This document shows, piece after piece, positions 39,459 to 47,753 of a DNA stretch of 64,000 bases (positions are counted from its first letter, which is position 1; the number at the start of each line of letters is the position of its first letter). The notes under the pieces were generated by a model. That model did not search any database, was not told the DNA's origin, and saw nothing but the letters and a program-made list of their open reading frames with translations. Position numbers and translations under genes: made by a program. Source of the DNA: Phocaeicola sartorii JCM 17136 = DSM 21941 (GTDB lineage Bacteria; Bacteroidota; Bacteroidia; Bacteroidales; Bacteroidaceae); NCBI RefSeq assembly GCF_000614185.1, contig NZ_BAKM01000007.1, forward strand, positions 62,001-126,000, written 5' to 3'.

Positions 39459-40223
39459 ATGGGACAACAAACTTTTGAATTCTTGCTATTGGCAATGTCC
39501 GCGCTTGCGGTGATTGTATTTGTAGCTCTTTATTATGTACGTGCCGGTTATGGTATGTTCCACACCCCGAAATGGGGACTTTCAGTGAACAATAAATTAG
39601 GTTGGGTGCTGATGGAGGCGCCTGTGTTTTTTGTAATGCTTTATCTGTGGTGGAACAGCAACGTACGTATGGATGCTGCTCCTTTCCTCTTTTTTCTCCT
39701 TTTTGAATTACACTATTTCCAGCGTTCTTTCATCTTCCCTTTCCTGATGAAAGGAAAGAGCCGGATGCCTCTTGCCATTATGCTGATGGGAGTGGTCTTT
39801 AATGTCCTGAACGGACTGATACAGGGAGAATGGTTGTTCTATCTGGCTCCGGAAGGACTCTATACGGATGCTTGGCTCAGTACTCCTTCGTTTTGGATGG
39901 GGACAATTTTATTCTTTATCGGGATGGGCATTAATCTGCATTCCGACAGTGTGATCCGTCATTTGCGTAAACCGGGTGACACCCGCCATTATTTGCCACA
40001 GAAGGGAATGTACCGGTATGTCACTTCGGGCAACTATTTTGGCGAGCTGGTGGAATGGACGGGATTTGCCGTACTCACCTGTTCGCCGGCTGCGTGGGTG
40101 TTTGTGCTGTGGACGTTTGCTAATCTGGCACCACGTGCCAATTCTATCCGTAACCGTTATCGGGAAGAGTTTGGTAAAGACGCGGTGGGGAAAAAGAAAA
40201 GAATGATTCCTTTTATTTATTGA
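39459..40223 (+). CDS. Steroid 5-alpha-reductase family membrane protein
   Basis: A 254-residue integral membrane protein with about six hydrophobic segments. The C-terminal half has the 3-oxo-5-alpha-steroid 4-dehydrogenase signature: 'GMYRYVTSGNYFGELVEWTGFAVLTCS' (Asn and Glu of the NADPH/steroid site), 'FANLAPRANSIRNRYREEFG' and a terminal 'KKKRMIPFIY', closely like the IPFIF ending of mammalian SRD5A enzymes. The family reduces the delta-4 bond of 3-oxo-delta-4 steroids to the 5-alpha form with NADPH. It is followed by an OYE-type reductase and a short-chain dehydrogenase, the composition of the bile-acid A-ring reduction cluster of gut Bacteroidetes. Activity is inferred. Confidence 0.85.
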   Translation: MGQQTFEFLLLAMSALAVIVFVALYYVRAGYGMFHTPKWGLSVNNKLGWVLMEAPVFFVMLYLWWNSNVRMDAAPFLFFLLFELHYFQRSFIFPFLMKGKSRMPLAIMLMGVVFNVLNGLIQGEWLFYLAPEGLYTDAWLSTPSFWMGTILFFIGMGINLHSDSVIRHLRKPGDTRHYLPQKGMYRYVTSGNYFGELVEWTGFAVLTCSPAAWVFVLWTFANLAPRANSIRNRYREEFGKDAVGKKKRMIPFIY

Positions 40224-40282
40224 AATTAGATAGTATACCGTTTCTGTTTTAGGAAATGATGAAAGCAAAACATAAAATATGA

Positions 40283-41507
40283 ATGATGAACTCTAAATTA
40301 TTTACTCCAGCTTCTATCGGGCCGCTGACTTTGCGTAACCGTACGATTCGTTCGGCCGCTTTTGAGAGTATGTGTCCGGGCAATGCGCCCTCCCGGCAAT
40401 TGAAGGATTATCACTGTTCGGTGGCAGCAGGTGGAGTGGGAATGACTACTATTGCTTATGCAGCTGTTACACAGAGCGGTCTTTCTTTCGACAGGCAATT
40501 ATGGATGCGCCCTGAAATAGTGCCGGGCTTGAGGGATATAACCGATGCGATTCATAAAGAAGGGGCTGCTGCAAGCATTCAGCTGGGACATTGTGGAAAT
40601 ATGTCGCACAAAAGTATTTGTGGAGTGATGCCCGTAGGGGCTTCTTCCGGTTTTAATCTTTATTCGCCTACTTTCGTGCGTGGTTTGCGTAAGGAGGAAC
40701 TGCCGCAGATGGCAAAGGCATACGGTCAGTCGGTCAATCTGGCGCGTGAGGCCGGATTTGACGCGGTGGAGGTGCATGCAGGTCATGGCTATCTTATCAG
40801 CCAGTTTCTTTCACCTTACACCAATCATCGTAAGGATGAGTTCGGCGGCTCGTTGGAGAACCGCATGCGCTTTATGGATATGGTGATGGAGGAAGTGATG
40901 CGTGCCGCAGGTAATGATATGGCTGTCCTGGTAAAAACCAACATGCGTGACGGTTTTAAAGGAGGCATGGAAATAGATGAAGCTGTGCAGGTAGCGAAGC
41001 GCTTGGTGCAGGATGGGGCCCATGCGCTGGTGCTGAGCGGAGGCTTTGTAAGCAAAGCGCCTATGTATGTCATGCGGGGGGCGATGCCTATAAAAAGTAT
41101 GACACATTATATGAATTGCTGGTGGCTGAAATATGGGGTGCGTATGGTAGGTAAGTGGATGATTCCGACCGTACCCTTTAAAGAGGCCTATTTTTTGGAA
41201 GATGCGTTGAGATTCAGAACAGAAATAAAGGAAATTCCGTTAGTATATGTGGGGGCTGGTATCTCGTGAGAAGATAGATGAGGTATTGGATGATGGTTTT
41301 GAATTTGTACAGATGGGAAGGGCACTGCTGAATGAACCGGGTTTTGTCAATCGGTTGCGGAATGAGGAGAAGGCTCGTTGCAACTGTGGGCATAGCAATT
41401 ACTGCATTGCCAGAATGTACACGATTGACATGGCATGCCACAAACATTTGGAAGAGAAATTACCCCCTTGTTTGGAACGTGAAATAGAAAAATTAGAGAA
41501 ACAATGA
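40283..41507 (+). pseudogene. NADH:flavin oxidoreductase (old yellow enzyme/5-beta-reductase type), one frame break
   Basis: Segments 40283-41269 and 41247-41507 make one protein of about 408 residues. It is a TIM-barrel FMN enzyme of the 2,4-dienoyl-CoA reductase/BaiCD-like group: 'TLRNRTIRSAAFESMC', 'FDAVEVHAGHGYLISQFLSPYTNHRKDEFGGSLENRMRF', 'VLVKTNMRDG', and 'SREKIDEVLDDGFEFVQMGRALLNEPGFVNRL', then Cys-rich 'RCNCGHSNYCIARMYTIDMACHKH'. It lacks the C-terminal FAD/NAD domain of the full-length 640-residue enzymes. The frame changes at about 41248-41255, inside a run of five G. The stop overlaps the start of the next gene (ATGA). Homologues at this position act as 5-beta-reductases. Confidence 0.87.
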
Positions 41508-42364
41508 GCAAATTAGCCATAATAACCGGTGCCGATGGAGGAATGGGAACAGAGATAACCCGTGCGGTAGCACAGGCCGGTTATCATGTAATCATGTTGT
41601 GTTACACTCTTTTCAAAGGGGAAGAACGTAAGAACCAGTTGATTCTGGAAACAGGCAATAAAGAGATAGAAGTCAGGCAGATTGACCTTTCTTCCATGGC
41701 CTCTGTGACTAATGTCGCGGATGATTTGTTGGGACGCGGAAAGCATATAGATTTGCTGATGAACAATGCGGGAACAATGAGTACCAGCGGTTTGATTACA
41801 ACGGAGGATGGCCTGGAATATACGGTAGCCGTGAACTATGTGGCTCCTTTTTTGCTGACTCTGAAATTATTGCCTCTGATGGGGAAGGGAACCCGGATTG
41901 TGAACATGGTTTCTTGTACGTATGCTATAGGGAGGATTACTCCTGAATTTTTTACCCGTGGGAAGAGAGGAGGTTTCTGGCGTATCCCTGTTTACAGCAA
42001 TACCAAATTGGCTTTGTGGCTTTTTACCCGTGAACTTTCCGAGAGGCTGAAAGCAGAGGGGATCACCGTCAATGCTGCCGACCCCGGTATTGTATCGACC
42101 AATATCATCCGTATGGATATGTGGTTTGACCCGTTGACCGACATACTGTTCCGTCCTTGTATCCGTACTCCTAAGCAAGGGGCCGCTACAGCTGTCAGTT
42201 TGCTTTTGGATGAGCGGTGGAAAGGGATTACAGGGCGAATGTTCGCTTCTTGCAAACCTAGAAAAGTAAAGGATAAGTTCATGAATCATCCACAGGCAAA
42301 ACAGCTTTGGGCGGATACGAAGGCGTATCTGGAGAAGTTGAAGCTGGAGGAGCCTATTGGCTGA
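41504..42364 (+). CDS. Short-chain dehydrogenase/reductase, candidate 3-beta-hydroxysteroid dehydrogenase
   Basis: A 286-residue SDR. Cofactor motif 'TGADGGMGTEI' at the N-terminus, 'LLMNNAGTMS' (NNAG), catalytic Ser in 'IVNMVSCTYAIG', catalytic 'PVYSNTKLALWLF' (YxxxK) and 'VNAADPGIVSTNI' (PG motif). After the core there is an extended C-terminal tail. The start overlaps the flavin reductase stop, so translation is coupled. In the matching Bacteroidetes cluster the SDR is a 3-beta-HSDH that makes iso (3-beta) bile acids; the assignment here rests on context. Confidence 0.85.
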   Translation: MSKLAIITGADGGMGTEITRAVAQAGYHVIMLCYTLFKGEERKNQLILETGNKEIEVRQIDLSSMASVTNVADDLLGRGKHIDLLMNNAGTMSTSGLITTEDGLEYTVAVNYVAPFLLTLKLLPLMGKGTRIVNMVSCTYAIGRITPEFFTRGKRGGFWRIPVYSNTKLALWLFTRELSERLKAEGITVNAADPGIVSTNIIRMDMWFDPLTDILFRPCIRTPKQGAATAVSLLLDERWKGITGRMFASCKPRKVKDKFMNHPQAKQLWADTKAYLEKLKLEEPIG

Positions 42365-42380
42365 GTATTCCTAAATACAG

Positions 42381-42420
42381 AAAAGCCGTATCATCACTCA
42401 AAAGTGGATACGGCTTTTTT
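42381..42420. terminator. Terminator at the end of the steroid-reductase operon
   Basis: AAAAGCCGTATC pairs with GATACGGCTTTT, with an inner CACT/AGTG pairing and a following T run. It lies between convergent genes and has A/T runs on both sides, so it may serve both. Confidence 0.85.
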
Positions 42421-42466
42421 ATGGTCGATGAAGAGTGTCAGGTTGCGGATAGCAGTGTAGTTGAGG

Positions 42467-43393
42467 TCATTCTTTTCTAGCAGCCTGTTCTGCCAGCATC
42501 TGCTCACGGCTTTTACTTTGAGTCACAATATACACTCCCGTGAATACCAGTGCCACAGCTATTCCTTTGGCAATGCCGAAGGTTCCCATTCCTAACAAGA
42601 TAGAGACACTGGTTCCTACAATGGGCTGCACATAGTTGTACATGCTGATGACTGTGGGGCGCAATGTTTTCTGTCCGATCATCATCAGGATATAGGCAAA
42701 GAACGTCCCGCCTAAAATGACATAAGCTACACAGGCCCATGTGGAAGCGGAGATTTCCTGAAAATGTATGGCCGAGACCTCATGATAGGAAAACGGAATA
42801 AAGCAGATGGCCGCATAGGTGAACATCCATTTCATCAAGGTGAATATGTTGTATCTGCTGATCAGTCCTTTGAAAATAGCCAGGTAGAACGAAAAACTGA
42901 TTTGTGCGGCCAGACAAAGCAAATCGCCCGGAATGCTTCCGCTTTTTCCATCCGTTGACCCCTGACTGCTCAGTATCAATGTCAAAGCTCCGATAGATCC
43001 CAGAAAAATACCAATCACTTTTTTCCCGGTAACCGGTTCTTTCAGATAAATGGCGGCGACAATCATGGTGGCGATAGGAGCCGTGGTTGTTACGATGGAA
43101 GCGTCGATGGGAGAGGTCAGTGACAATCCGAATGTGAAGCATCCCTGATTCAGGACAATACCCAATAATCCTGCAAAGAACAACATCATCAAGTCGTGCG
43201 GCTTTACTTGTTCTTTAGGAGCGAAAATAGACGCTATCCAGAAACAGATAGCACCTCCTGTCATTCGGAATGTAGCGAGCGAGAGACCTGAAATACCGTT
43301 TTCTAACGCCGTTTTACCAATTGGGGACATCAATCCCCACATTATGGCAGCGCCTAGCAGTGCCAAATGTCCTTTGTACTTTTGAATAGCCAT
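42467..43393 (-). CDS. EamA/DMT family transporter
   Basis: A 308-residue membrane protein from ATG 43393, with about ten hydrophobic helices in two EamA repeats (first 'GHLALLGAAIMWGLMSPIGKTALE', second 'GDLLCLAAQISFSFYLAIFKGLISRYNI'). The longer upstream start adds residues that are not conserved in type. EamA proteins are drug/metabolite exporters of the inner membrane; substrate unknown. Confidence 0.88.
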   Translation of the reverse strand: MAIQKYKGHLALLGAAIMWGLMSPIGKTALENGISGLSLATFRMTGGAICFWIASIFAPKEQVKPHDLMMLFFAGLLGIVLNQGCFTFGLSLTSPIDASIVTTTAPIATMIVAAIYLKEPVTGKKVIGIFLGSIGALTLILSSQGSTDGKSGSIPGDLLCLAAQISFSFYLAIFKGLISRYNIFTLMKWMFTYAAICFIPFSYHEVSAIHFQEISASTWACVAYVILGGTFFAYILMMIGQKTLRPTVISMYNYVQPIVGTSVSILLGMGTFGIAKGIAVALVFTGVYIVTQSKSREQMLAEQAARKE

Positions 43394-43446
43394 TCTTTTT
43401 ACCTTAAAATAACAGTGCAAATGTAGGAGGTTTTTTTTATATTTTC

Positions 43447-43454
43447 TATCTTTG
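43447..43454 (+). promoter_or_regulatory. -7 box upstream of the AAA/DUF4435 pair
   Basis: TATCTTTG matches TAnnTTTG and lies 22 bases before the ATG at 43477. The -33 region is an ambiguous T-rich stretch. Confidence 0.45.
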
Positions 43455-43476
43455 CTTAAGAGTAAATATATTAAAG

Positions 43477-44298
43477 ATGAAAAAACAAGCTGATTATATA
43501 AAACGTATCGAGATAAAACGGCTTTGGGGTCGTAAGGATATCTCATGGGAACTGCGTCCGGATGTCAATATCCTGAGCGGAGTGAATGGTATTGGTAAGA
43601 GCACGATTCTGAACAGATCAGTGAACAGCCTGACAGCTTTGGAAGGTGGAGCGTTGAGTAACGGTTATGCTCCCGGAGTACATTTTGTCTTTTCTCCGGA
43701 AGATGCTACCCAGATACACTTTGATGTAATCCGCAGTTTTGACCGCCCGTTGATTCATTCGGAGCTTCTGGAGAAGATGGCGGATAAAAATGTAAAGACG
43801 GAGTTGGACTGGCAGCTTTATCAATTGCAGCGGCGTTATCTGGATTATCAGGTAAATATTGGCAACCGCATTATCGAGTGCCTTACCTCCGGTGGCCCTG
43901 ACGGTCAGCTTCGTGCTGCCGAGATGTCTTACCCCAAGACTAAATTCCAGGATCTGATGGATGACTTGTTTGGTGAGACCGGTAAGAAAATCATCCGCAA
44001 AAGCAATGAAATCTTGTTTGAACAGGATGGGGATATACTTTATCCTTATCAATTGTCTTCCGGCGAGAAGCAGATTCTGGTCATCTTGCTGACAGTTCTG
44101 GTACAGGACAACCGTCGGGGAGTCCTGTTTATGGATGAGCCGGAAGTATCTCTGCATGTGGAATGGCAGCAACGCCTTATTTCCTTGATACGGCAATTGA
44201 ATCCGAATGTGCAGATTGTGTTGACAACTCATTCGCCTGCTGTGATTATGGACGGATGGCTGGATGCGGTGACCGAAGTGAGCGATATTACAAAATAA
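43477..44298 (+). CDS. AAA family (ABC-type/AAA_15-like) ATPase of a two-gene unit
   Basis: A 273-residue ABC-type ATPase without membrane segments. Walker A 'ILSGVNGIGKSTILN' near residue 37, signature 'YQLSSGEKQILVILL' near 190, Walker B 'GVLFMDEPEVSLHVEWQ' near 212 and H-loop 'IVLTTHSPAVI' near 246. The layout is that of AAA_15/OLD-like ATPases. It is followed 21 bases later by a DUF4435 protein, the same partner as in PARIS (AriA ATPase with AriB DUF4435). It is shorter than described AriA proteins, so it is PARIS-like at best. Confidence 0.88.
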   Translation: MKKQADYIKRIEIKRLWGRKDISWELRPDVNILSGVNGIGKSTILNRSVNSLTALEGGALSNGYAPGVHFVFSPEDATQIHFDVIRSFDRPLIHSELLEKMADKNVKTELDWQLYQLQRRYLDYQVNIGNRIIECLTSGGPDGQLRAAEMSYPKTKFQDLMDDLFGETGKKIIRKSNEILFEQDGDILYPYQLSSGEKQILVILLTVLVQDNRRGVLFMDEPEVSLHVEWQQRLISLIRQLNPNVQIVLTTHSPAVIMDGWLDAVTEVSDITK

Positions 44299-44319
44299 AC
44301 AATTTCTAACGACAACACT

Positions 44320-45315
44320 ATGGGAAAAAGATTGTCCGAAAATCTGTCCTCCTTATATATTGGTGCGGCCAACAAATTGAAGCCCAGACGCTCGCGGCGT
44401 AAGATTATTGCGTATGTCGAGAGTTATGACGATATCTCGTTTTGGCGCACCCTGCTGGGCGAGTACGAGGATGAGACCCGCTATTTCGAGGTGATGCTTC
44501 CTTCGAAGACCACTCTGGCAAAAGGCAAGAAATCTGTACTGATGAACGAGCTGGGACCTCAGTTGGGGCAAAATATGATCGCTTGTGTGGATAGTGATTA
44601 TGACTATCTGTTGCAGGGAGCTACCCATACGTCACGTTACATTATAAATAACAAATATGTTTTTCATACGTATGCGTATGCCATAGAAAACTATCAGTGT
44701 TATGCCGAAGCATTGCATGAGGTTTGTGTCATGGCAACGTTGAATGATCATCCGTTGATAGATTTTGTCGCTTTCATGCGCATGTATTCCCAGATAGCTT
44801 ATCCGCTGTTTGTGTGGTCGGTCTGGTTTTATAGAAAACACAATCTTTCCGAATTCTCTTTGCTGGATTTCTGTTCGTATGTGAAATTGGATCACGTCAG
44901 TGTTTATTATCCCGAACGAAGCTTGGAAAGTATGAACCGTAGGGTGAGGCGTAAACTATTGGAATTGGAACGTCGTCACCCGAAAGCTTTGGAAGAAATA
45001 GAGGCGATGAAAGGCGAGTTCGCCCGATTGGGAGTGAACGAAGAGAATACCTATATGTTTATTCAAGGACATCACATGATGGATAATGTGGTCATGAGAT
45101 TGTTGGTGCCGGTCTGCAATGTACTGCGCCGTGAACGTGAAACGGAAATTAAGGAACTGGCGGAACACAATATGCAGTTTCATAATGAACTGACCAGTTA
45201 CCAGCGCCGGCAGTTGGGAGTAGACATTGTACTCCGCAAACATACCAGCTATAAGTTATCACCTCTTTATAAAAAATTGGAAGCGGATATAGAACGCTTC
45301 TTGAAACATATCTGA
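44320..45315 (+). CDS. DUF4435 (TOPRIM-like) protein, partner of the AAA ATPase
   Basis: A 331-residue protein. The N-terminal part has a TOPRIM-like pattern: acidic 'AYVESYDDISFWRTLLG' (Glu about residue 30) and 'MIACVDSDYDYLLQG' (DxD about residue 90), as in DUF4435/AriB nucleases. The rest is mostly helical and basic ('SMNRRVRRKLLELERRHPKALEEIEAMKGEF'). In PARIS the ATPase traps this nuclease until an anti-restriction protein releases it and it then cuts tRNA. Whether that holds here is unproven. Confidence 0.82.
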   Translation: MGKRLSENLSSLYIGAANKLKPRRSRRKIIAYVESYDDISFWRTLLGEYEDETRYFEVMLPSKTTLAKGKKSVLMNELGPQLGQNMIACVDSDYDYLLQGATHTSRYIINNKYVFHTYAYAIENYQCYAEALHEVCVMATLNDHPLIDFVAFMRMYSQIAYPLFVWSVWFYRKHNLSEFSLLDFCSYVKLDHVSVYYPERSLESMNRRVRRKLLELERRHPKALEEIEAMKGEFARLGVNEENTYMFIQGHHMMDNVVMRLLVPVCNVLRRERETEIKELAEHNMQFHNELTSYQRRQLGVDIVLRKHTSYKLSPLYKKLEADIERFLKHI

Positions 45316-45320
45316 TCCGG

Positions 45321-45761
45321 TTACTTCTTACGGGAGGCAATCGCTTGGGCTATGAAATGGTCTAACGAGAATTTACCCGGCCCTGCTATATACAATAATA
45401 CGAATACTGCCAGATAAATGAAAGCCAATTCTTTGACGGCGAAAGGATCAGAACCATGGACTACAAAGAATGCGATACACATGGTGAAGATCATCGGAAG
45501 CATTGCCAGACGATAAAGGAATCCGAAAATGAAAGCTATCGAGCAAATCATCTCGCCGAAGATGGCCAGTATCAGTGAAAGCTGGCTGCCTATTCCTAAC
45601 GGATCAGGAAAACTGCCGGACATGACATCATAGTTGGCCCATTTCTGTACGCCATGCGACATCAGTAAAATGCCAAACAGGATTCGTAAAGCTACTATCA
45701 GGAGTGACATGGCGGTACCATCGGGCTTGGCTGGAAATAAGAATTTATAAATGATGGACAT
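45321..45761 (-). CDS. DoxX family membrane protein
   Basis: A 146-residue protein with four membrane helices, including 'LIVALRILFGILLMSHGVQKW' and 'SLILAIFGEMICSIAFIFGFLYRLAMLPMIFTMCIAFF', the DoxX/SURF4 pattern. Role unknown; family members are linked to redox stress. Convergent with the DUF4435 gene, with only five bases between. Confidence 0.88.
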   Translation of the reverse strand: MSIIYKFLFPAKPDGTAMSLLIVALRILFGILLMSHGVQKWANYDVMSGSFPDPLGIGSQLSLILAIFGEMICSIAFIFGFLYRLAMLPMIFTMCIAFFVVHGSDPFAVKELAFIYLAVFVLLYIAGPGKFSLDHFIAQAIASRKK

Positions 45762-45923
45762 AATACGTTTTTTTTGTTTATACTCTATTTATATAAACGT
45801 AACAAAAGGGTGAAATGTTTAGAAGTTCTATAGAGTGTAATGTTTGTTATGTGTCACGCAATGCAGCGTGATGATTGGCATTCATAATGATGAGGCGATA
45901 GATGTCTTTTATGCTGAGGCGGT

Positions 45924-45967
45924 TGAAAAAGACAAGCCCCTCGATAAATTGTCTGTCAAGGGGCTTG
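45924..45967 (-). terminator. Terminator of the HAD phosphatase gene
   Basis: CAAGCCCCT (45933-45941) pairs with AGGGGCTTG (45959-45967). On the minus strand a T5 run (plus-strand A5 at about 45926-45930) follows, as expected for the gene ending at 45994. Confidence 0.75.
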
Positions 45968-45993
45968 ATGAATTACCTGTCTGGTGACAATAA

Positions 45994-46647
45994 TCATTGC
46001 AGGAGAAGCGGCAGCAAATCTTCCGCTTTTTCCAGAATATGTGCCGGATGCAATGCTTCCAGTTCCGTGCGCGGACGGAACCCCCATGCCACGCCTATGG
46101 CTGTCACTCCGGCATTATGGGCGGTGTGCATATCCACATTGGAATCGCCTACATAGAGCACTTCTTCATTTTTTACTCCTGCTTTCGCCATGATGTCACA
46201 TACAATGGATGGATCGGGCTTGGCCGGGATACCTTCACGCTGTCCCAGTACCTCTACGAAATTGATTTCCGGAAAATAATGGGATATCAGTTTTCGGGTA
46301 GCGGCCTGGTATTTGTTGGAGGCGACCGCTATCATGATTCCTTGTTGTTGCAGTGTCTCTAATAATTCGGGGATACCGGGATAGGGGCGGCTTAAATCGG
46401 CATTGTGCTTGTCGTAGTAGGGGACAAACTGTGAACGTATTTTCCATACATTCTCTTCCGTACGCTCGCCTTCGGGCAGGGCGCGCTCGAATAATTTATT
46501 GATTCCGTTCCCTACAAAAAAACGGTATGCTTCCGTTTCGTGAGTGGGATAGCCATAATGCAGTAAGGCTTGGTTGGTGGCGGCTGCTAAATCTGCTATT
46601 GTGTTCAGCAAAGTGCCGTCCAGATCGAATATCACAAGTTTCTTCAT
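45994..46647 (-). CDS. gph: HAD family hydrolase, phosphoglycolate phosphatase-like
   Basis: A 217-residue HAD phosphatase: motif I 'VIFDLDGTLLNT' (nucleophile Asp), motif II 'IAVASNKYQAA', motif III Lys in 'IPAKPDPSI', motif IV 'VLYVGDSNVDMHTAHNAG'. The helical cap between motifs I and II is of the Gph/YniC kind. Substrate, most likely phosphoglycolate or a similar small phosphate, is inferred. Divergent from the nitroreductase gene. Confidence 0.88.
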   Translation of the reverse strand: MKKLVIFDLDGTLLNTIADLAAATNQALLHYGYPTHETEAYRFFVGNGINKLFERALPEGERTEENVWKIRSQFVPYYDKHNADLSRPYPGIPELLETLQQQGIMIAVASNKYQAATRKLISHYFPEINFVEVLGQREGIPAKPDPSIVCDIMAKAGVKNEEVLYVGDSNVDMHTAHNAGVTAIGVAWGFRPRTELEALHPAHILEKAEDLLPLLLQ

Positions 46648-46669
46648 ATTTGTACTTCTTTTATCGGCG

Positions 46670-46686
46670 CAAAGTTACTATTTTTG
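46670..46686. promoter_or_regulatory. Overlapping divergent promoters between gph and the nitroreductase gene
   Basis: On the minus strand 46670-46677 reads TAACTTTG, and on the plus strand 46679-46686 reads TATTTTTG. Both match TAnnTTTG, are two bases apart, and point away from each other toward gph and the nitroreductase gene. Confidence 0.55.
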
Positions 46687-46703
46687 CACGCAAACTAATA
46701 ATA

Positions 46704-47210
46704 ATGCTTATGAACTTTCTAGAATTAGTGAAGGCGCGCTACTCTGCACGCAAATATGCCAATCGTCCTGTTGAGGCTGAAAAGTTGGATTATATCATGG
46801 AATGTGTGCGCATGGCCCCCTCAGCGGTCAATTTCCAGCCATGGCGTTTCCGCATTGTTACGGATGAAGCTATGCTGGAAGCTTTGCAGCAATGCTATAA
46901 GCGCGAATGGCTGGCTACGGCTCCTTGTATCATTGTGGCCTGTACCAACCATGATGAATTCTGGCATAGGCGTGCCGATAATAAGGATCATGCGGATATT
47001 GACATTGCCATTGCCGTGGAACATCTTTGCCTGGCGGCAACCGAGCAGGGACTGGGCACTTGCTGGGTTTGTAACTTTGATGCCGCCCAATGCCGTGAAG
47101 TGTTGGGCCTGCCCGGAAATTTGGAACCGGCTGTCTTGATTCCGGTCGGTTATGCAGAGGATGAACCGGCTGAAAAGAAGCGTAAACCATTGAATGAAAT
47201 TCTTTTTTAA
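46704..47210 (+). CDS. Nitroreductase family protein
   Basis: A 168-residue FMN-dependent nitroreductase fold: 'RYSARKYANRPVEAEKLDYIMECVRMAPSAVNFQPWRFRIV' (FMN-phosphate site, SAVNFQPW), and 'HADIDIAIAVEHLCLAATEQGLGTCWVCNFD', 'LIPVGYAEDEPAEKKRKPLNEI' (C-terminal active-site pattern). It is short, as in the compact Bacteroides group. ATG 46710 is an equally possible start. The reading frame also continues upstream through the gph start, which is not taken as coding. Confidence 0.88.
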   Translation: MLMNFLELVKARYSARKYANRPVEAEKLDYIMECVRMAPSAVNFQPWRFRIVTDEAMLEALQQCYKREWLATAPCIIVACTNHDEFWHRRADNKDHADIDIAIAVEHLCLAATEQGLGTCWVCNFDAAQCREVLGLPGNLEPAVLIPVGYAEDEPAEKKRKPLNEILF

Positions 47211-47251
47211 GAAACAGACAATAGGATATCAAAAGTAATTTTTGCTGTTCT

Positions 47252-47286
47252 TCAGCTGCGGGGGTATGCTTCGCCCTCGCAGCTGA
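47252..47286. terminator. Hairpin after the nitroreductase gene
   Basis: TCAGCTGCG pairs with CGCAGCTGA across a 17-nt loop. No strong T run follows, so termination is inferred from position. Confidence 0.5.
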
Positions 47287-47472
47287 CAACCTGATAACCG
47301 CTTCGGGCTTTGAGCGCGCTTTTTTCTCTTCGTCTTCTTCCTTTTCTAATAATTTTGCATATTTTTTATTCCGTTTATGATAGAAGTAAAGCCGAAATGC
47401 CTAAATTTGAGCGCTTTTTAGGCTTTGAATAACCTATGAGTGTAGTAAGTACTATTAATAACACTAAAATTT

Positions 47473-47724
47473 ATGGAGAACATAGGAGTTGGATTGATGT
47501 TGATGGTGGTCGGTATGGCGACTGTCTTTGTCATTCTCCTCATCGTTATCTATCTAAGCAAGTACCTTATTACTGTTGTCAACAAGGTGGCTCCCGAAGA
47601 AGCTCCCAAGAAAGCGCCTGCCGTAGCACCTACGGCAGATGCCGGTGCTATGGATGCTATTAAGGCGGCAGTCGAGATTTTGACGGCAGGTAAGGGTCAG
47701 GTGATAAAGATTGAGAAGCTATAA
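47473..47724 (+). CDS. oadG: Sodium-pumping decarboxylase gamma subunit
   Basis: An 83-residue protein with one N-terminal membrane helix ('VGLMLMVVGMATVFVILLIVIYLSKYL'), an Ala/Pro linker and a short C-terminal tail with 'AAVEILTAGKGQVIKIEKL'. This is the OadG/sodium pump decarboxylase gamma layout. It assembles the complex and holds the alpha subunit to the membrane. It heads an oadG-oadA-oadB operon (29 and 0 nt gaps). A TAATTTTG -7-like box is at 47350-47357. Confidence 0.87.
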   Translation: MENIGVGLMLMVVGMATVFVILLIVIYLSKYLITVVNKVAPEEAPKKAPAVAPTADAGAMDAIKAAVEILTAGKGQVIKIEKL

Positions 47725-47753
47725 TCCAAAAAAGAAAAACACATTTATCAAAA

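Noticed and set aside
46527..46703. N-terminal extension of the nitroreductase frame (start at 46527)
   Set aside because: It is antisense to the conserved N-terminus of the HAD phosphatase and crosses both promoters; ATG 46704 or 46710 gives the family start.
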